The notes under the pieces: generated by a model
What the model was told of the DNA's origin: nothing
The model's database searches: none
Seen by the model: the letters and a program-made list of their open reading frames with translations, nothing else
Program-made: the position numbers and the translations under genes
Part shown: one piece after another, positions 1 through 11,800 of the stretch
Layout: each line of letters begins with the position of its first letter
How positions within the stretch are numbered: the first letter of the stretch is position 1
From: Progne subis subis
Lineage: Eukaryota; Chordata; Aves; Passeriformes; Hirundinidae
Assembly (NCBI GenBank): GCA_022316685.1
Contig: JAKJHU010000068.1
Coordinates: forward strand, 1,178,001 to 1,242,000
Direction of reading: 5' to 3'
Length of the DNA: 64,000 nt

Positions 1-1039
1 TGCTGCCAGATGGCAGCCCAGGAGCCAGAGCGTGCTGGCAGAGCTGGCCTCAGGGTCCTGCAGAGCCTGAATGACACAATTTCTCCGGGAGTGAGGAAAT
101 GGTAAGGGTGAGAGGCGGTGGGGATGGCAACAGGACCGCCTCCCCAGCTCGAGAGCTGCACCGAGGAAGAGGAGGGTGACGGTAAGCAGAGGGGGACAGG
201 ACCATGCACCTCTGCCTTGCCACCCCGCATGCCAGCTGGGACGGGGCGAGGACAAAATCCCTGTGGTGTCAGCAAGCACCCAGACCTCAGAGACCTTCTT
301 GGTTTAGTGCCTTCATACACCAGCACAGACTAGAAACTGCTCACAGAGCCCTGGCTGGCACTTGGGCTACGACAAAATGAGGTAGCTATGGTTTGGTGCT
401 CTTCAAACTTGGTTTTGGAGGTTTGGGTTTATTTCCTTTTTTCCCTGTATATTTGCGTACCAGGTGAATTTATTTATTTATTATGTGAAAAGGAGGGGGA
501 GGCTTGTCAAGGAGCTAAGTGCAAAAATCAGAGCAGCAGAACATACCACAAAGGGACACACCCCAGAACAGAGGTCAGGTTTTAGCTGGAGAGCAGCACA
601 TGTCCTTCTGTGCGATCCTGGGAAAAGCCCCAGGGACTGACGGGCTGTTACCACCCCCAGCCCCACCACTGCGAACTTCGGCAGTGCTGAAAGACGGTCA
701 GACTCATCTGATTGAAAACAAAACCACCAGCACAGAGTCCAAAGCATCTCCTGTCTCCTTAGTATTGGTGGGTGTCCCCTGCCTGGGGGTGAGCCCCAAA
801 AATACATGCTAACAGCACTGGTGGGTGACCAAACCTGGTAGAGGCCCGGGGAGTTTCAGGATGTTTGCCATGTGCAGATGGTGACCCAGTGCCGAGGTGC
901 GCCCTCCAATTCACATTTAATTAATTAAAATGCCTATTTTTAGCCCTCTTTGTAGCTCATTCTTTTTCTCCTCCAGGTATTTGGGGTTAACGACATCCAC
1001 TGAGGGAGAAGCCAAGCATTTTGGTGGAGAGTGGCTGTC
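1..1039. other. Intergenic, no gene recognised
   Basis: No coding exon, RNA gene or mobile element is recognised here. The + strand frame starting at base 1 is open to about 106 and runs into an AATG/GTAAGG donor-like sequence, so a 3'-partial exon cannot be excluded, but its peptide matches nothing I know. In mammals the next gene on this side of AIFM2 is TYSND1; I see no trypsin-like protease motif. Confidence 0.4.
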
Positions 1040-2330
1040 TCCACCCTAGGCTTGCCAAGGAGCCCAGAGGGGTCCCAGCAGCCGCATGTCCCCTTCTCCC
1101 CAACTAGAGCTGCTGGCCAAAAGCAAAAATAAATAAATGAAACGAGGCGGCAGCCGGCCACAGCTGGGCTGCTCTCTGCCGGTCGGGAGGAAGGCGCTGG
1201 GGCTCCGGCGAAGGGCTGCGGCTGGGCTGAGCTCACAAAAGCTGCGTTTTTGACCCGAGAGGGAGAACAGAGGCGGCATTGAGGAGCGCGGGGCCGGCCG
1301 GCGGGGAGCAGCCGCACCGGAGCCCCGGGCAGCCATCCGCCCGCCGCGGCTGCCGAGGTTTTCCGAGCGGGGCCGGGCGGCATCTGCCTTCGAGGTGTGA
1401 TTTCAGGGTGCTCGGTGCCAGCTGGATGGGGAAAGGGCACAAAAGCGGGGGTTTTTTGGCGTACTCTCGTCGCTCACGGGCGATGGAGAGCGTCAGCCTC
1501 CTCCCCGCCTCACACGCAGCTCTCGGCATCACAAGCAGCCCTGGGCTGCCGAGTGAATCGCGTTTTGTTCGCAGGCTTCCTGCTGGGAAAGCGGCAGGGT
1601 CACTGGGGTCAGATGGATATTCCGCAGCTGCGCGCTGGGAAAAGCCCCCAGAGCTCCGCCGGCATCGGGGGGAGCCCGGCCGGACGCGGGCTGCTGGTAA
1701 ACGCCTCTGGAAAAGCACCGTTATGCTGGCTTTTGCAGAGGGAATGATTTCAGGGTAATTGTTTGTGAAGCAGCGTTAGGGGTGAGTTGCCGCAGCCGAA
1801 GAGGGGACATTGGAGAGTGCCCGGTGTCCCCGTCCCATCCCACCGGCGGTGGAGGCGCTCCGGGCTGGGAAAGCCGGGCTCGGGGGACAAGGGCAGGTCA
1901 ATCCCGGAGCACGGACGACGAGCGGCGAGGGCAGCGGGAGCGCCCGCTCTCACCTGCGCTGCCTCCGCCCCGGCCGGCCCCAGCCCGGCACCGCTCACCA
2001 AGCACGAGCATTTATTCCTGGCCACCCTCCAGCTTCCCGTCAAAAGCGTCAAGGGACGGAGAGAAAACGTGCTCCCGACCCATGCAGGTTTCCGCCCTGC
2101 TAATTGCTCCCATTGAACCCACGGGTCCCGCGCGGCGCCGGGGACATCGGGAAGCCACGGGACACGGCTCCTTCCCAGGCTGGAGCAGCTGAATTCCCCC
2201 GGAGGGAATTCGCTGCCTGGGGGAGGTTTGTCCCCCCACAAGAGGGGCCTCCTCCTCACTCTGCTCTGGCAGCTGCCGGGCCTTGCCCGGCTCTCTCCCT
2301 AGAGGAGGAAAGGCACGGATTTGGGAGGAG
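1040..2330. promoter_or_regulatory. CpG-rich island, unassigned
   Basis: CG dinucleotides are dense from about 1,140 to 2,300, unlike the flanks on either side. Many overlapping open frames on both strands follow from the GC richness; none shows a protein family. This could be a promoter for an unseen transcript, an upstream alternative start of AIFM2, or the 5' region of a neighbouring gene. No TATA box or initiator is convincing. Confidence 0.45.
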
Positions 2331-5300
2331 AAGCACAGATTGGGGAAGTCGTAGGGAGACAATGCCTTAGAGCAAGGACGTACCTGCATCCACAACAGGA
2401 TACCTGAAGCCCACAACAGGACCTGCAATGGGTGCAGCCTCACCCTTTCTCACAGATACCAATGAAAAAAAAAAAATAATTAAAAAATTCAATCCTCTTT
2501 TCAAAAGATCTAAGCTTTCCGAAATAATGCAGTACTAAAGCTTGGTTGAAAATAAGGAAATAAAAGAAGCCCAGCCTGCAGCTGTAGTGCCTCCAGGCTC
2601 ACCTCCCACCCTGCTGAGGCTGTGCTTTTGGGGGAACGTGCTAATTGTCACCAGCCAATTGCTTTTCCACAAGCAGCCCAGAGCAGTGAGGAGACATGTG
2701 TCCCGTGGGACAGGGCCACCAGGCAAAACTGCTTCTCTTTGGGGTCGTTGCAGGGGGCACAAGATGATGTAGCACCAGTGAGAGCTTTAATAAATGATGG
2801 ATGCCCTGTTCCCCTCTAAATGGGACCTTTCTGGGAAAGGGAGTCTAATCCGGAGTTGACTTTGGACAGCAGGTACATCCTGCTCTTCCTCTGCCTCCCT
2901 CTTGGAGCACTCGGGGCTGCCTGGGGCTGTGCTGCCATGGCTGGGCTTGCTGTGGAGAGGCAGTTCTTGCTTGAGGCAGAAGCTGCTGGTGCCAAGTAAG
3001 ATCAAGGTGGGCAAGTCTCTGAAATGCCTCCTTAGATGCCCTGCAGTCTAACACCCAGGTAGCCCTGCCCTGCCAGGCCATGAGGCCAAGCCGCCAGGTT
3101 GGTCCATAGAAATCCATAAAAAGGCCTTTTTCCAGCCTGGCATGAGGTTTCTCCCAAACAGCAGAAGTGGTGGCTGCTCTGCTGGCTGTCCTGACCCCCT
3201 CATACCCTCCTCCTGACTTGTTTCAGCTCCATTTAATGGGATCGGACGAGCTAATCCCCCGTGCCTCCTCGCAGCCCTGTCAGAGGGCATTTCTGCACAG
3301 GGGCTGGAGGGAAGGAAATCCATCACACCAGCAATTGCCTGCCCCCACCCAGCCCCACTGGCTTCTGCTGGAGGCCGGATCAACCCTTTCCTTCTCTCCA
3401 TCGTGGGGCTTGGTGTGGTTCTTGCAGGGAGCTGGTCCGTGGCTACAGCTGCACCATCCAAACATCCAAACACCGGGTCAGTGGGGAGACCCATGGGCCA
3501 GCGAGGGACCCACGAGGGCTGCAGCACATGTGGACATTACAGCATTAAATGACAACCTTGTTTTCTGTTGTGTTTTTCTAAGAGACTGCATGCCTGACCA
3601 GACTGAATTTCTTGGTCTGCATCCCATATTTATCCTGTAATTACACCTTCGGACAAAGGCTGCCTGTCTGTGAGGCCCATTTTTTTCAGGACACAGTTTT
3701 ATTCTATGCTCTGCTTTCCCTGTAATGAAATCTGGGGGGCAAGGGGAAGAAAACTCCCCACATTAGGAGTGAAAGCTGTTCTTTCTCAAAAGCTGCCCCA
3801 AGAGCAAAGGAGCTTGCTCAAGCCCTCTCCCTTTTCCCAAAGAAACCCCAGCCACTGACATCCTTTATGCTTCTCTACCACCCCACAAGGATTAATGCCA
3901 CAAACCATGTTATCCCATAAAAGAAAGTTGCCACCACACTATCAGTCTCTGGGCTCTGCTGCTGCAGGCACCAGAGAATTTCCTAAGAGATCTCTGCAAT
4001 CCTTATAGCCAGGCAGCTGGCATGAATAAAGCTGATAAAGCTTCTTGTTGGCACCTGCCTGGATCACAGCACAATAAGGGATGAATTCCCACAAAATGGC
4101 CTTCCTGTAAAATTCCCAATGTCTGCTATGCACTTGGCTCTGGAGGGGGAGGAAAGATCTGCGTGACACAGAACCCAAAGGCAGTCGCAGGAGCTGTCTT
4201 GAGCTGGGGTTTCTCCAAGGGGAAGGACAGCCCTGCTCGGTCCCTGCTCACCTCATGCCATGACATGAGCTGACATGAGCCTGGCCACCCCCATTTCCCC
4301 AAAACCTGCCTTGGGATGAGCCCAAATTTGTTGGTGATGAGGTGAAGCCTGTCACGACAACATGCTGAGCCTGGCAAACTCATCCTGCTGTATCATGTAG
4401 AAAAAGAGGAGCTGGAGAGCACCTTGGCACAGAGCACGCTGTGATCCCAGGAAAAAGAGAACAACATTGTGGCACAGCCCTGGGCTGGAGTGGAGGGAGA
4501 TCCCAGCTCCACACAGCTCTTCTCATGGATACAAAGACCACCTTAATTGCAGAGACAAATGCATTTTACCCTTGGGGTTTTCCCACCCTTTTCTGGCTGG
4601 GATCTGTGACCAATTTATGAGCTGCCATGTACAGAGATGCTGCCTATAAATAAAAGTGACTGGTCCAGCCTGACCAAAATAGGGTGGGTTTGGTGCTGTC
4701 ATCCATAGGAAGCAGCTTGTCTCCTCACGCCACTGAAAAACTGGAACTGAAAAATGAGGTTTGTCAAGGAGAGAATAAAAATATGTGGGACCTTGTTGAT
4801 TTCTGCTAGAAGTAGACTTTTATGTATAAGGTATAAAATATTGATGTTTAAAAGCAGCCAGGAACTGTCTGAATTGTTTTTTTCCAGGTGATCCTTTGCC
4901 CTGAACTGACACGATTCCACCTGAAGCAAAGCTCCCTGAGGCATGCGGGGGCAACCAGCTCACCCAGGCAAAATGGGGAGCAATGGGGCAAGGATGGACC
5001 AGGCAGTTTGTCTAGAGCAACCCTCATCCCTGGGAGACTCGAAATCCTCTTTCCCTGAAGCAAAGCCTCCAGGGGCACAGCCAGAGAGCTGCAGCCACAC
5101 TGGTGCCACTGGGGCTGTCACAGGACGATGTGCAGGACACGTCTGTGGGCAAAGGGAATGTGGTGTGTGAGGCTGCTGATACAGGAGAGGATTCGGGGGT
5201 TTGCAGAGATGGCTGTGAGCCAGAGACTGTCTCCAGCAGCTCAGGCTTGGCAGGGAAGGATGGGGCCTTCAGCCCAGCCCAGGTGGGAGAGCTGCTTGCT

Positions 5301-6980
5301 AGAGGAGGGTGAAGGGAGGAATGTTATCCCTCTTCCAGCCTGTCTAGGCTATTGCAAAGTTAGGGAGGCCAGACTGCCCTGATGATCAAGGAGGGCAGGA
5401 CAAGTATGCAGAGGCTTACAGGGATTTGGGCCAGTGCAGAGCAGTGGCACCTGTGGCATTCTAAAGTCTCCCCAGGCAGCACTGTTGTACCCATCCGTGG
5501 ATTAATCATCCTCACAGGGATGTCTCAGCTCTGGATGATGTTGGATTACACCTGATGAGGAGAGGACTCAGGTACATATATCCATGCTGCCAGAGTGGCA
5601 AACTGGGGCAAGACCATCTCACAGAGCCCCTTCCCTGCACCTCTTCCTTCCCACTGGACCCCTGCCATCCCACAAGGAGCATTTGGTCCATGGGGCAGCT
5701 GTGAGGGAAAGTCCAGGGAGCCTGGAACAGGGCAGGGCAGGCCAATCACTGCCCCAGAGCTGCCCACCCGCCTCTGCCCCACCGAGCAGCAGCAGGAGAC
5801 AAACCCCTCCTGAGGCTGATGAGCTTCCACCACCTGCCTGCGGCCAGCTGGGGAAATATCATCCAGATATCCCATGTGCCAAACCTGAGCCCTGACCTGC
5901 ACACGGAAACACCCTCTGGCCACAGCTTTGGGCATTCCGAGTTTCTTCCTGTTTGCCTGGGGTTGGATGTGAGGTTTTCACAAAGGCTCCTTTTACCCTC
6001 CCTGTTTGCTCTGGGCACTCTTTTTGCCAGTGACCTTTTCTTGTTTGTTGGTGCATCTCCAACTCACTGGCCCAGAAGATTTTTTTCCCCTTTTTTTGCA
6101 AGGTTGCCCTGATCTTCTGTTGTCCAACTGGATTTACCTGAAGGTAGCCCTCATGTATACCTTAAGGGGGAAAACATCAGGTGACAGGGGAAATTAACAC
6201 AGTACTCCTGGAGTAATGGATTGCTCCCAGCAGTGGATATGTGCTGCAAAATACTGGAAAATGCCTGGCATGAAAACCCAAAACTGCCTCTGGAAAAGAC
6301 AGGACTGGGCACAAAGGTGCAGAGGAAGGGGGACATGGAAGCAGCATTTGGGAAGTGGCAACTCATCCTCAGCATCCTCATCTGCTAGTTAAGGGCCTTT
6401 GATCCAGCTTTGCTCCAGCAAGATGAAGCACCAAGGAAGTTACACAGGGAGGGACAACCCTACTCCAACTGGGATGGCTTCACACACAAGCAGGCCTGTC
6501 CATGTAATTTGAGGGAAGAGCTTAAACTGGATTTGAATTGCAGTGTTCATCCCTTTAGAAATGGAGGCGTGTTTGGTTTTTTACGATTTTTGCACTGAAC
6601 TGTGCAGCCATTGCCAGGCTCTTCCAGCAGCCGCCTCACAGAGGGACCATGCCAGTACCAGGAGGAAACAGACCTGGAGCACTCTTACTCTGGGGAGTTT
6701 TCCATTTTCCAGCCTCTGGACATTCACAGCTCCTGGATCTCATAGCCAGGACAGGTGCCTCTGTTTAGCAGCTCTAAAAGTTTGTATTGCCCAGTTTAAT
6801 CAATTTTTTCTCCAGCTGAAAACTTTGGCATTTCCATCTGAGTCCTGTGTAACAAAGAGCACCAGCCCGCCCTGGGTATATTTCAGTGGAGCCATGGCCT
6901 GTCCCATAAGGGCCTTCTCCATTCCAGCTTTGTTGTTGGCTGTTCCATCTCTCCCCTCCCAGCTCTCTTCCAGGCTGAAG
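2331..6980. other. Intergenic, nothing recognised
   Basis: This is mixed-composition sequence with only short, overlapping open frames and no recognisable exons, RNA genes or clear repeats. Small A-runs near 2,466 and T-runs near 6,083 are the only simple sequence. Confidence 0.4.
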
Positions 6981-7440
6981 AGCGTGGGGTGCGGGAACAT
7001 CCCCCACTCCTTTCGACCCCTTTGTCACCCTCGTTCCCCAGCCCCCGAGCCCCTCCTGTGGCCAAGGCAAGGAGGCGCCGGACCTGGACGCCGTGTCCCA
7101 TGGCCCGTGTCCCCAGGGCCGAGCTGGCTGCACCCTCTGGCGGCACTCCTGCCTCCAGGCCCTGCTTTGCCGGGAAAACTGCTTCGTTCCCTCCCGCCCA
7201 CAGGGCCGGAGAGCGTTTTGCTGGGAGGGGGTTCTGGCACCGGGCTGTGTTTCGCTGCGGGAGGGCGGAGGAGCAGGGGAGTGTGGGGGCAGCTCTGCCA
7301 GCTCGCAGCACCGCAGTGTGTGCGGCGGCTATTTTTATCCACGGGGCCGGCAGCTATATTTATCCAGAATGCCACAGGAGCCGAAAGTCTTCGACGCAAC
7401 TTCCGTGCTGCGGAAGAACACGATCTGGGTGTCCTTTATA
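6981..7440. promoter_or_regulatory. GC-rich block with two A/T-rich boxes
   Basis: A GC-rich stretch contains two similar boxes, CTATTTTTATCC at 7,329-7,340 and CTATATTTATCC at 7,354-7,365, 25 bp apart. Each resembles a MEF2/SRF-type or TATA-like element but neither is a perfect consensus. The block is about 1.3 kb upstream of the AIFM2 start codon, so it could be an enhancer or a distal promoter. Function is inferred only. Confidence 0.3.
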
Positions 7441-7554
7441 TTACCTACCTTCTCCACCCCCTACTCCCCTTCTCCAGGGCCCTTTGCTTCCACCTCAGCC
7501 CTCTTTATGTCCCGCTATCCCCACCGTGGTGATGCTGAGCTCCTGCCGCTGCCC

Positions 7555-7640
7555 ACGGTGGGGAGGTTGGAACCAGACAGTCTCTAAGGTCTCATCCTAC
7601 CCAAACCATTCCATTCTAAGATTTTGTGATCTTCCCTCTT
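7555..7640 (+). mobile_element. CR1 LINE 3'-end remnant
   Basis: The stretch carries the typical CR1 tail: GGTTGGAACCAGA, then CTCTAAGGTCTC, then ACCCAAACCATTCCATTCTA, close to the avian CR1 3' untranslated end in sense orientation. It is short and degraded, with no ORF2 sequence. It lies just upstream of a second CR1 tail in the same orientation. Confidence 0.6.
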
Positions 7641-7699
7641 ACACAGCCACCTCTGGACTCCCTTTCCTGCTCCACTCAGAGCAAATACATGTTTCCTGT

Positions 7700-7905
7700 G
7701 TTTAAGCTGAACATCAGAAAGAATTTCCTTACAGAAGGGGTGATTAGACTTCGGAATGCTCAGAGAGGTGGTGGATTCACATTCCTGAAAGTGTTTAAGG
7801 AAAAACTGAGTGCCATGGTCTGGTTGACGTGGTGCTGGTTTGGTCATAGGTTATATTCGATGATCTCAGAGGTCTTTTCCTAACTGATCCTGTAATTCTG
7901 TATTA
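7700..7905 (+). mobile_element. CR1 LINE 3' end
   Basis: This is a 5'-truncated CR1. Recognisable blocks are AGAAAGAATTTCCTTACAGA, AGAGAGGTGGTGGATTCAC, GTGCCATGGTCTGGTTGAC, CGATGATCTCAGAGGTC and a terminal ATTCTGTATT that resembles the CR1 octamer tail. Only the 3' end remains, as is usual for CR1. The open frame through it is a relic of the element and not a gene. Confidence 0.8.
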
Positions 7906-8723
7906 TTAATTTCCTTCTCCAAGAGGTTGTTTCTTCAGGTGGAGTGGGCCATCCTCTGCTGCGTTATTTACCGACTTGCGAAGTTAAGAGCAGAGCCCTC
8001 AGTTTGTAAAACCCTCGCGGGGGGGCTTAGGGCAGGTGAAGCGCTCTGCGCTCGGGACACGGTGCTCGCCTGGCAGGAGCCATTCCCTGCCTGCGGCTCT
8101 CCTGCCCGGCAGCGCCGGGCTCTGCCAGCCCTGGGTGCCGGGCTCTGCCCGCTCTGGGCGCCGGGCGCTGCCGGGCTCTGCCAGCTCTGGGTGCCGGGCG
8201 CTGCCGGGCTCTGCCAGCTCTGGGTGCCGGGCGCTGCCGGGCTCTGCCAGCTCCGGGAGCCGGGCTCCGCCCGCTCTCGGTGCCGGGCGCTGCCGGGCTC
8301 TGCCAGTTCTGGGTGCCGGGCTCCGCCCGCTCTGGGTGCCGGGCGCTGCCGGGCTCTGCCAGCTCTGGGTGCCGGGCTCCGCCCGCTCTCGGTGCCGGGC
8401 GCTGCCGGGCTCTGCCAGCCCTGGGTGCCGGGCTCTGCCCGCTCTGGGTGCCGGGCGCTGCCGGGCTCCGCCCGCTCTCGGTGCCGGGCTCTGCCGGGCT
8501 CCGCCCGCTCTCGGTGCCGGGCTCTGCCGGGCTCCGCCCGCTCTCGGTGCCGGGCGCTGCCCGCTCTGGGTGCCGGGCTCCGCCAGCCCTGGGTGCCGGG
8601 CTCCGCCCGCTCTCGGTGCCGGCTCACGCCGAGCCCGCAGCTCCGCCCGCAGCTCCGCCCGGGAGGGCCGTGCGCGCCCCGGGACGGCCCCCGCGCCGGG
8701 AGCCCGCTGCTGCCCCGCTCGCC
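7906..8723 (+). promoter_or_regulatory. AIFM2: AIFM2 CpG-rich promoter and 5' flank
   Basis: CG-dense DNA runs from about 8,010 into the first coding exon of AIFM2 and on into intron 1. There is no TATA box near the start codon, which fits a CpG-island promoter. Most of the interval is occupied by the 33-bp minisatellite. The transcription start is not visible; it could lie between the repeat and the ATG, or upstream so that the repeat is transcribed as 5'UTR. Confidence 0.55.
8113..8622 (+). repeat. GC-rich 33-bp minisatellite
   Basis: About fifteen imperfect copies of a 33-bp unit are seen. Each is built of three related 11-mers (forms such as CTGGGTGCCGG, GCGCTGCCGGG and CTCTGCCAGCT). Variants replace CCAGCTCTGGG with CCCGCTCTCGG. 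Because 33 is a multiple of three, several frames on both strands stay open through the array and give long, meaningless open frames. GGG runs recur on the + strand, so G-quadruplex formation is possible. The array ends 101 bp before the AIFM2 start codon. Confidence 0.85.
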
Positions 8724-8898
8724 ATGGGCGCCCGCCTGTCCCTGGACGACTCCGTGAGGGTCGTGGTGGTCGGGGGCGGCTTCGGAGGGACGGCGGCAGC
8801 CAGCCTGCTCAAGTCCTGGGCCGTCCCCTTCGTGCTGGTGGACGTGAGAGATGCATTCCATCACAACGTGGCCGCCCTCAGGGCCTCCGTGGAGAGCG
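8724..8898 (+). CDS. AIFM2: AIFM2 coding exon 1
   Basis: The exon encodes residues 1-58 plus one base. It holds the MGARLS myristoylation signal and the first Rossmann glycines (GGGFGG). It ends GAGAGCG before the donor GTAAGG, in phase 1. It is much more GC-rich than the later exons because it lies in the CpG island. Confidence 0.95.
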
Positions 8899-11800
8899 GT
8901 AAGGGCTGAGGCAGCTCCCCTGTCCCACCGGGACCTGCGGAGGGACGCGGGGAGCGGCGGGGTCGGAGCGCTCGCACTGCCTCCTCCGCCCTGCCATGGT
9001 GAAGGACTTGATGTTTTCCAGCTGGAGAACAAATACTTGGCACCGGGAGGACCCACAGCCCGTCTGTGGTTAAGCTAATTGCACATCCTCTGGGAAAATT
9101 GAGCAAAAACTGCTCAGACCATCCTTCCCCTGCCCCCCCCCCACCCCCTGTATAAATTTTTTTTTATTTCAAGAGTTTAGAAGGTGACTAAGCTAAAAGC
9201 AACAGCAGCTGGAAGGGGTGAGTCAATCGCTTTCTGTACCTTGCCCTTGAAATGTGGAGCAGCTGAGCATTGAGGCCCTAGATGATAAAACCCTGTCAGA
9301 GAGCTGCTCAGGCCCGTCTGTCCCCTCAGCTGGAGGCTGGGCCAACCCCATTAGTCCCGTCACTGGAGAATTTAGGGGTAAAATATCACTTTCGAGGCTG
9401 GGAATAAACATCAAAAGGATAGCAAATGTTTCGTCTGAGAGGCAGATCACGTGAAAAAAGCCAGCCTGAAATTGGCAGGACCACAGAAACAGTTATTGGT
9501 AAACCAGTACAGGAGATGTGAGGAGCAGAGACAAAGCAATCTAGCCAAGTATGTCATCTGATCAGGGGCAAAGGTCCTGGAGCTCCTTGCTTGGCAGAGG
9601 TAACATCCAGCAAAAGCCCAGGCCACAATCCCAGATGCATACCATGCTTTTGTCTGAGCAGGGACAGGAGGAGAAGAGAAGGAGAAATTGTTAGCCTCCA
9701 GCGAAGGAGAGCTCTCCCATGGTCTCCTCTTCCCACAGGATTTGCCAAGAAGACTTTCATCTCCTACTCGGTCACTTTTGGGGACAGCTTCCGTCAAGGC
9801 AAGGTCGTGAGCATCGACCCTGGGAGGCAGCAAGTCGTGCTCAGTGATGGTGAGGTGGGTGTTGCAATGACCTGGCTGCTTTATGGGATCAGCAGGGTGT
9901 GTTCCATCCTCCTGAAGAACTTGGCATCTTTCCCTGCACGGCTCCATCCCTTCCAGCCGAGCTAAGTGGCCTTGTACTGTGCTGGAATGTGGGTGTGCAG
10001 TAAATACCCGACCCTATCTCCTGCTCAGCTGAGCTTTTATTCTTAGAGCTGGATTTAGAGCTCAACAATTAAACCTGGGGCTCAGATCCTTATTTAACTG
10101 CAGTGAGAGTCAAGAGCAGCAGCATCAATCACTCTTTTCAGCCAGAGGATCTCACCTCTGTTCAGGAGAGAGTGAAGGAGAGACATTAATCCCTGGAACC
10201 AGCTGTGAGTGTCCAGCATAAATATCAGGTTATTCCCTGTAAATTTAGGGTAATTTCTTTAAAGCTCTCAACTTACCTGAATGGTGCTTAGCTCAGACCT
10301 TGAGGAACAGTTACTTGGTGTGACCTGGACTGAGTCTCTTCCTAAAGTCACTTCTTGACAGTGAAAATTACTTTTCTGGTTATAAGCAAGGGATGGAGAT
10401 GAGGGAATGAGTGACCAATACCTAGGAGGCAACCACTGTGTTCTAGGCTCTGTTTTTAAGAGGTCTAATACCCCATTCTACCTTCTTCCATCCCAGGAGC
10501 TTCACTACTCCCATCTCATTCTTGCAACAGGCAGTGATGGGCCATTCCCTGGGAAGTTCAACCAAGTCATTGACATGGAAAGTGCCATCCAGACCTATGA
10601 AGACATGGTTAAAGAGGTGAGGAAATCAGCTCTTAGGAAGTGCCGCCTACCTTTGTTCAGCCTCCCTGTCCCAGATACCACTGTGGCTATCTGGAGCCAG
10701 CTGTGTTTAAGAGAAAGGCACACAGGGAGCAGCCAGGACAAGGAGCTCATCATGGCTTCTCTAGCACAAAGGGAAACCTGAAATGCTCAACAGTGTTACA
10801 GGGTAGGCAGGAAGAGTGCACAGGGCACTCCTTTCTTGTTTGCCTCTTAATGAGCTGAGAGGTTTATTGCTGTTGGGCCTGTGCTGTGTCCCAGAATGTC
10901 CATGGAGTGACTGAAGGTAGGTATCTGGCTTCCTGCCCTTCGCAGTTCTCTTGTACCACACATTTTCTTTTGAAGATTGAGAAATCTCAGCGCATCCTGG
11001 TAGTAGGAGGTGGTGCTGCTGGAGTGGAGATGGCTGCTGAGATCAAAACAGAGCACCCAGACAAAGAGGTAGGAGCATCTTCATCACGGTTAACTTCATC
11101 CTGGTTTCCAAGACTGTTTGGTGATGGTGCTGCTGGAGGTACCCGAGATGACTGCGCATCAGGCTGCCGAGCTTGTGGCCACCAGCAAGGACTGAGGCAC
11201 TGGGTGCCCCTTCCTGGCTTGTTGTTGCAGGCATCAATCAGGGTGGAGGGAGGCCAGCTAGATCTGCTCCCACCCCGCACGCACCGAGTCCTGCTCTGTT
11301 CCTGTGTCCCCATTTGCTGTTTTGTCCCCACCAGGTCATCCTCATTCACTCAAAAACCGCACTGGCTGACATGGAGCTGCTAGCCAGTGTCCGTCAGGAG
11401 GTGAAAGAGATTCTCCTCAGGAAAGGAGTCCGACTTCTGTTAGGTATGTCCTTAACAATGCCTCTGAACAGCTACCAGCTGCTCTTCCTTTAGCCAAAGT
11501 ATCTCCTAATGTCCTCTTTCTGACTTTTTTCGTTACACATGGCTCCCTTGAATTCCTCTTTCTCTGGGTTAGCTGGAAACCACAGCCTAACAAAGGCTTG
11601 TGACCCAGGGCTCTCTATTGCAACAGGTGAAAAGGTCAGCGACGTGGAAAACCTCAGGCCAAACCAGTTCCAGAAAGACATGGTAGTAAGGACAGAGAAG
11701 GGCACCGAGGTGGTTGTTGACATGGTGGTGCTGTGCACAGGGATAAAGATTAACTCTTCTGCATATGCTGCTGCATTTGGTAAGTGAAAAAACCCAAACA

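Noticed and set aside
6543..7532. 329-residue open frame on the + strand
   Set aside because: It has no domain, sits in GC-rich noncoding sequence and overlaps other frames equally open. The composition explains it.
1..8000. TYSND1, expected here from mammalian gene order
   Set aside because: No exon with a trypsin-like His, Asp or Ser motif was found. It may lie to the left of the window.
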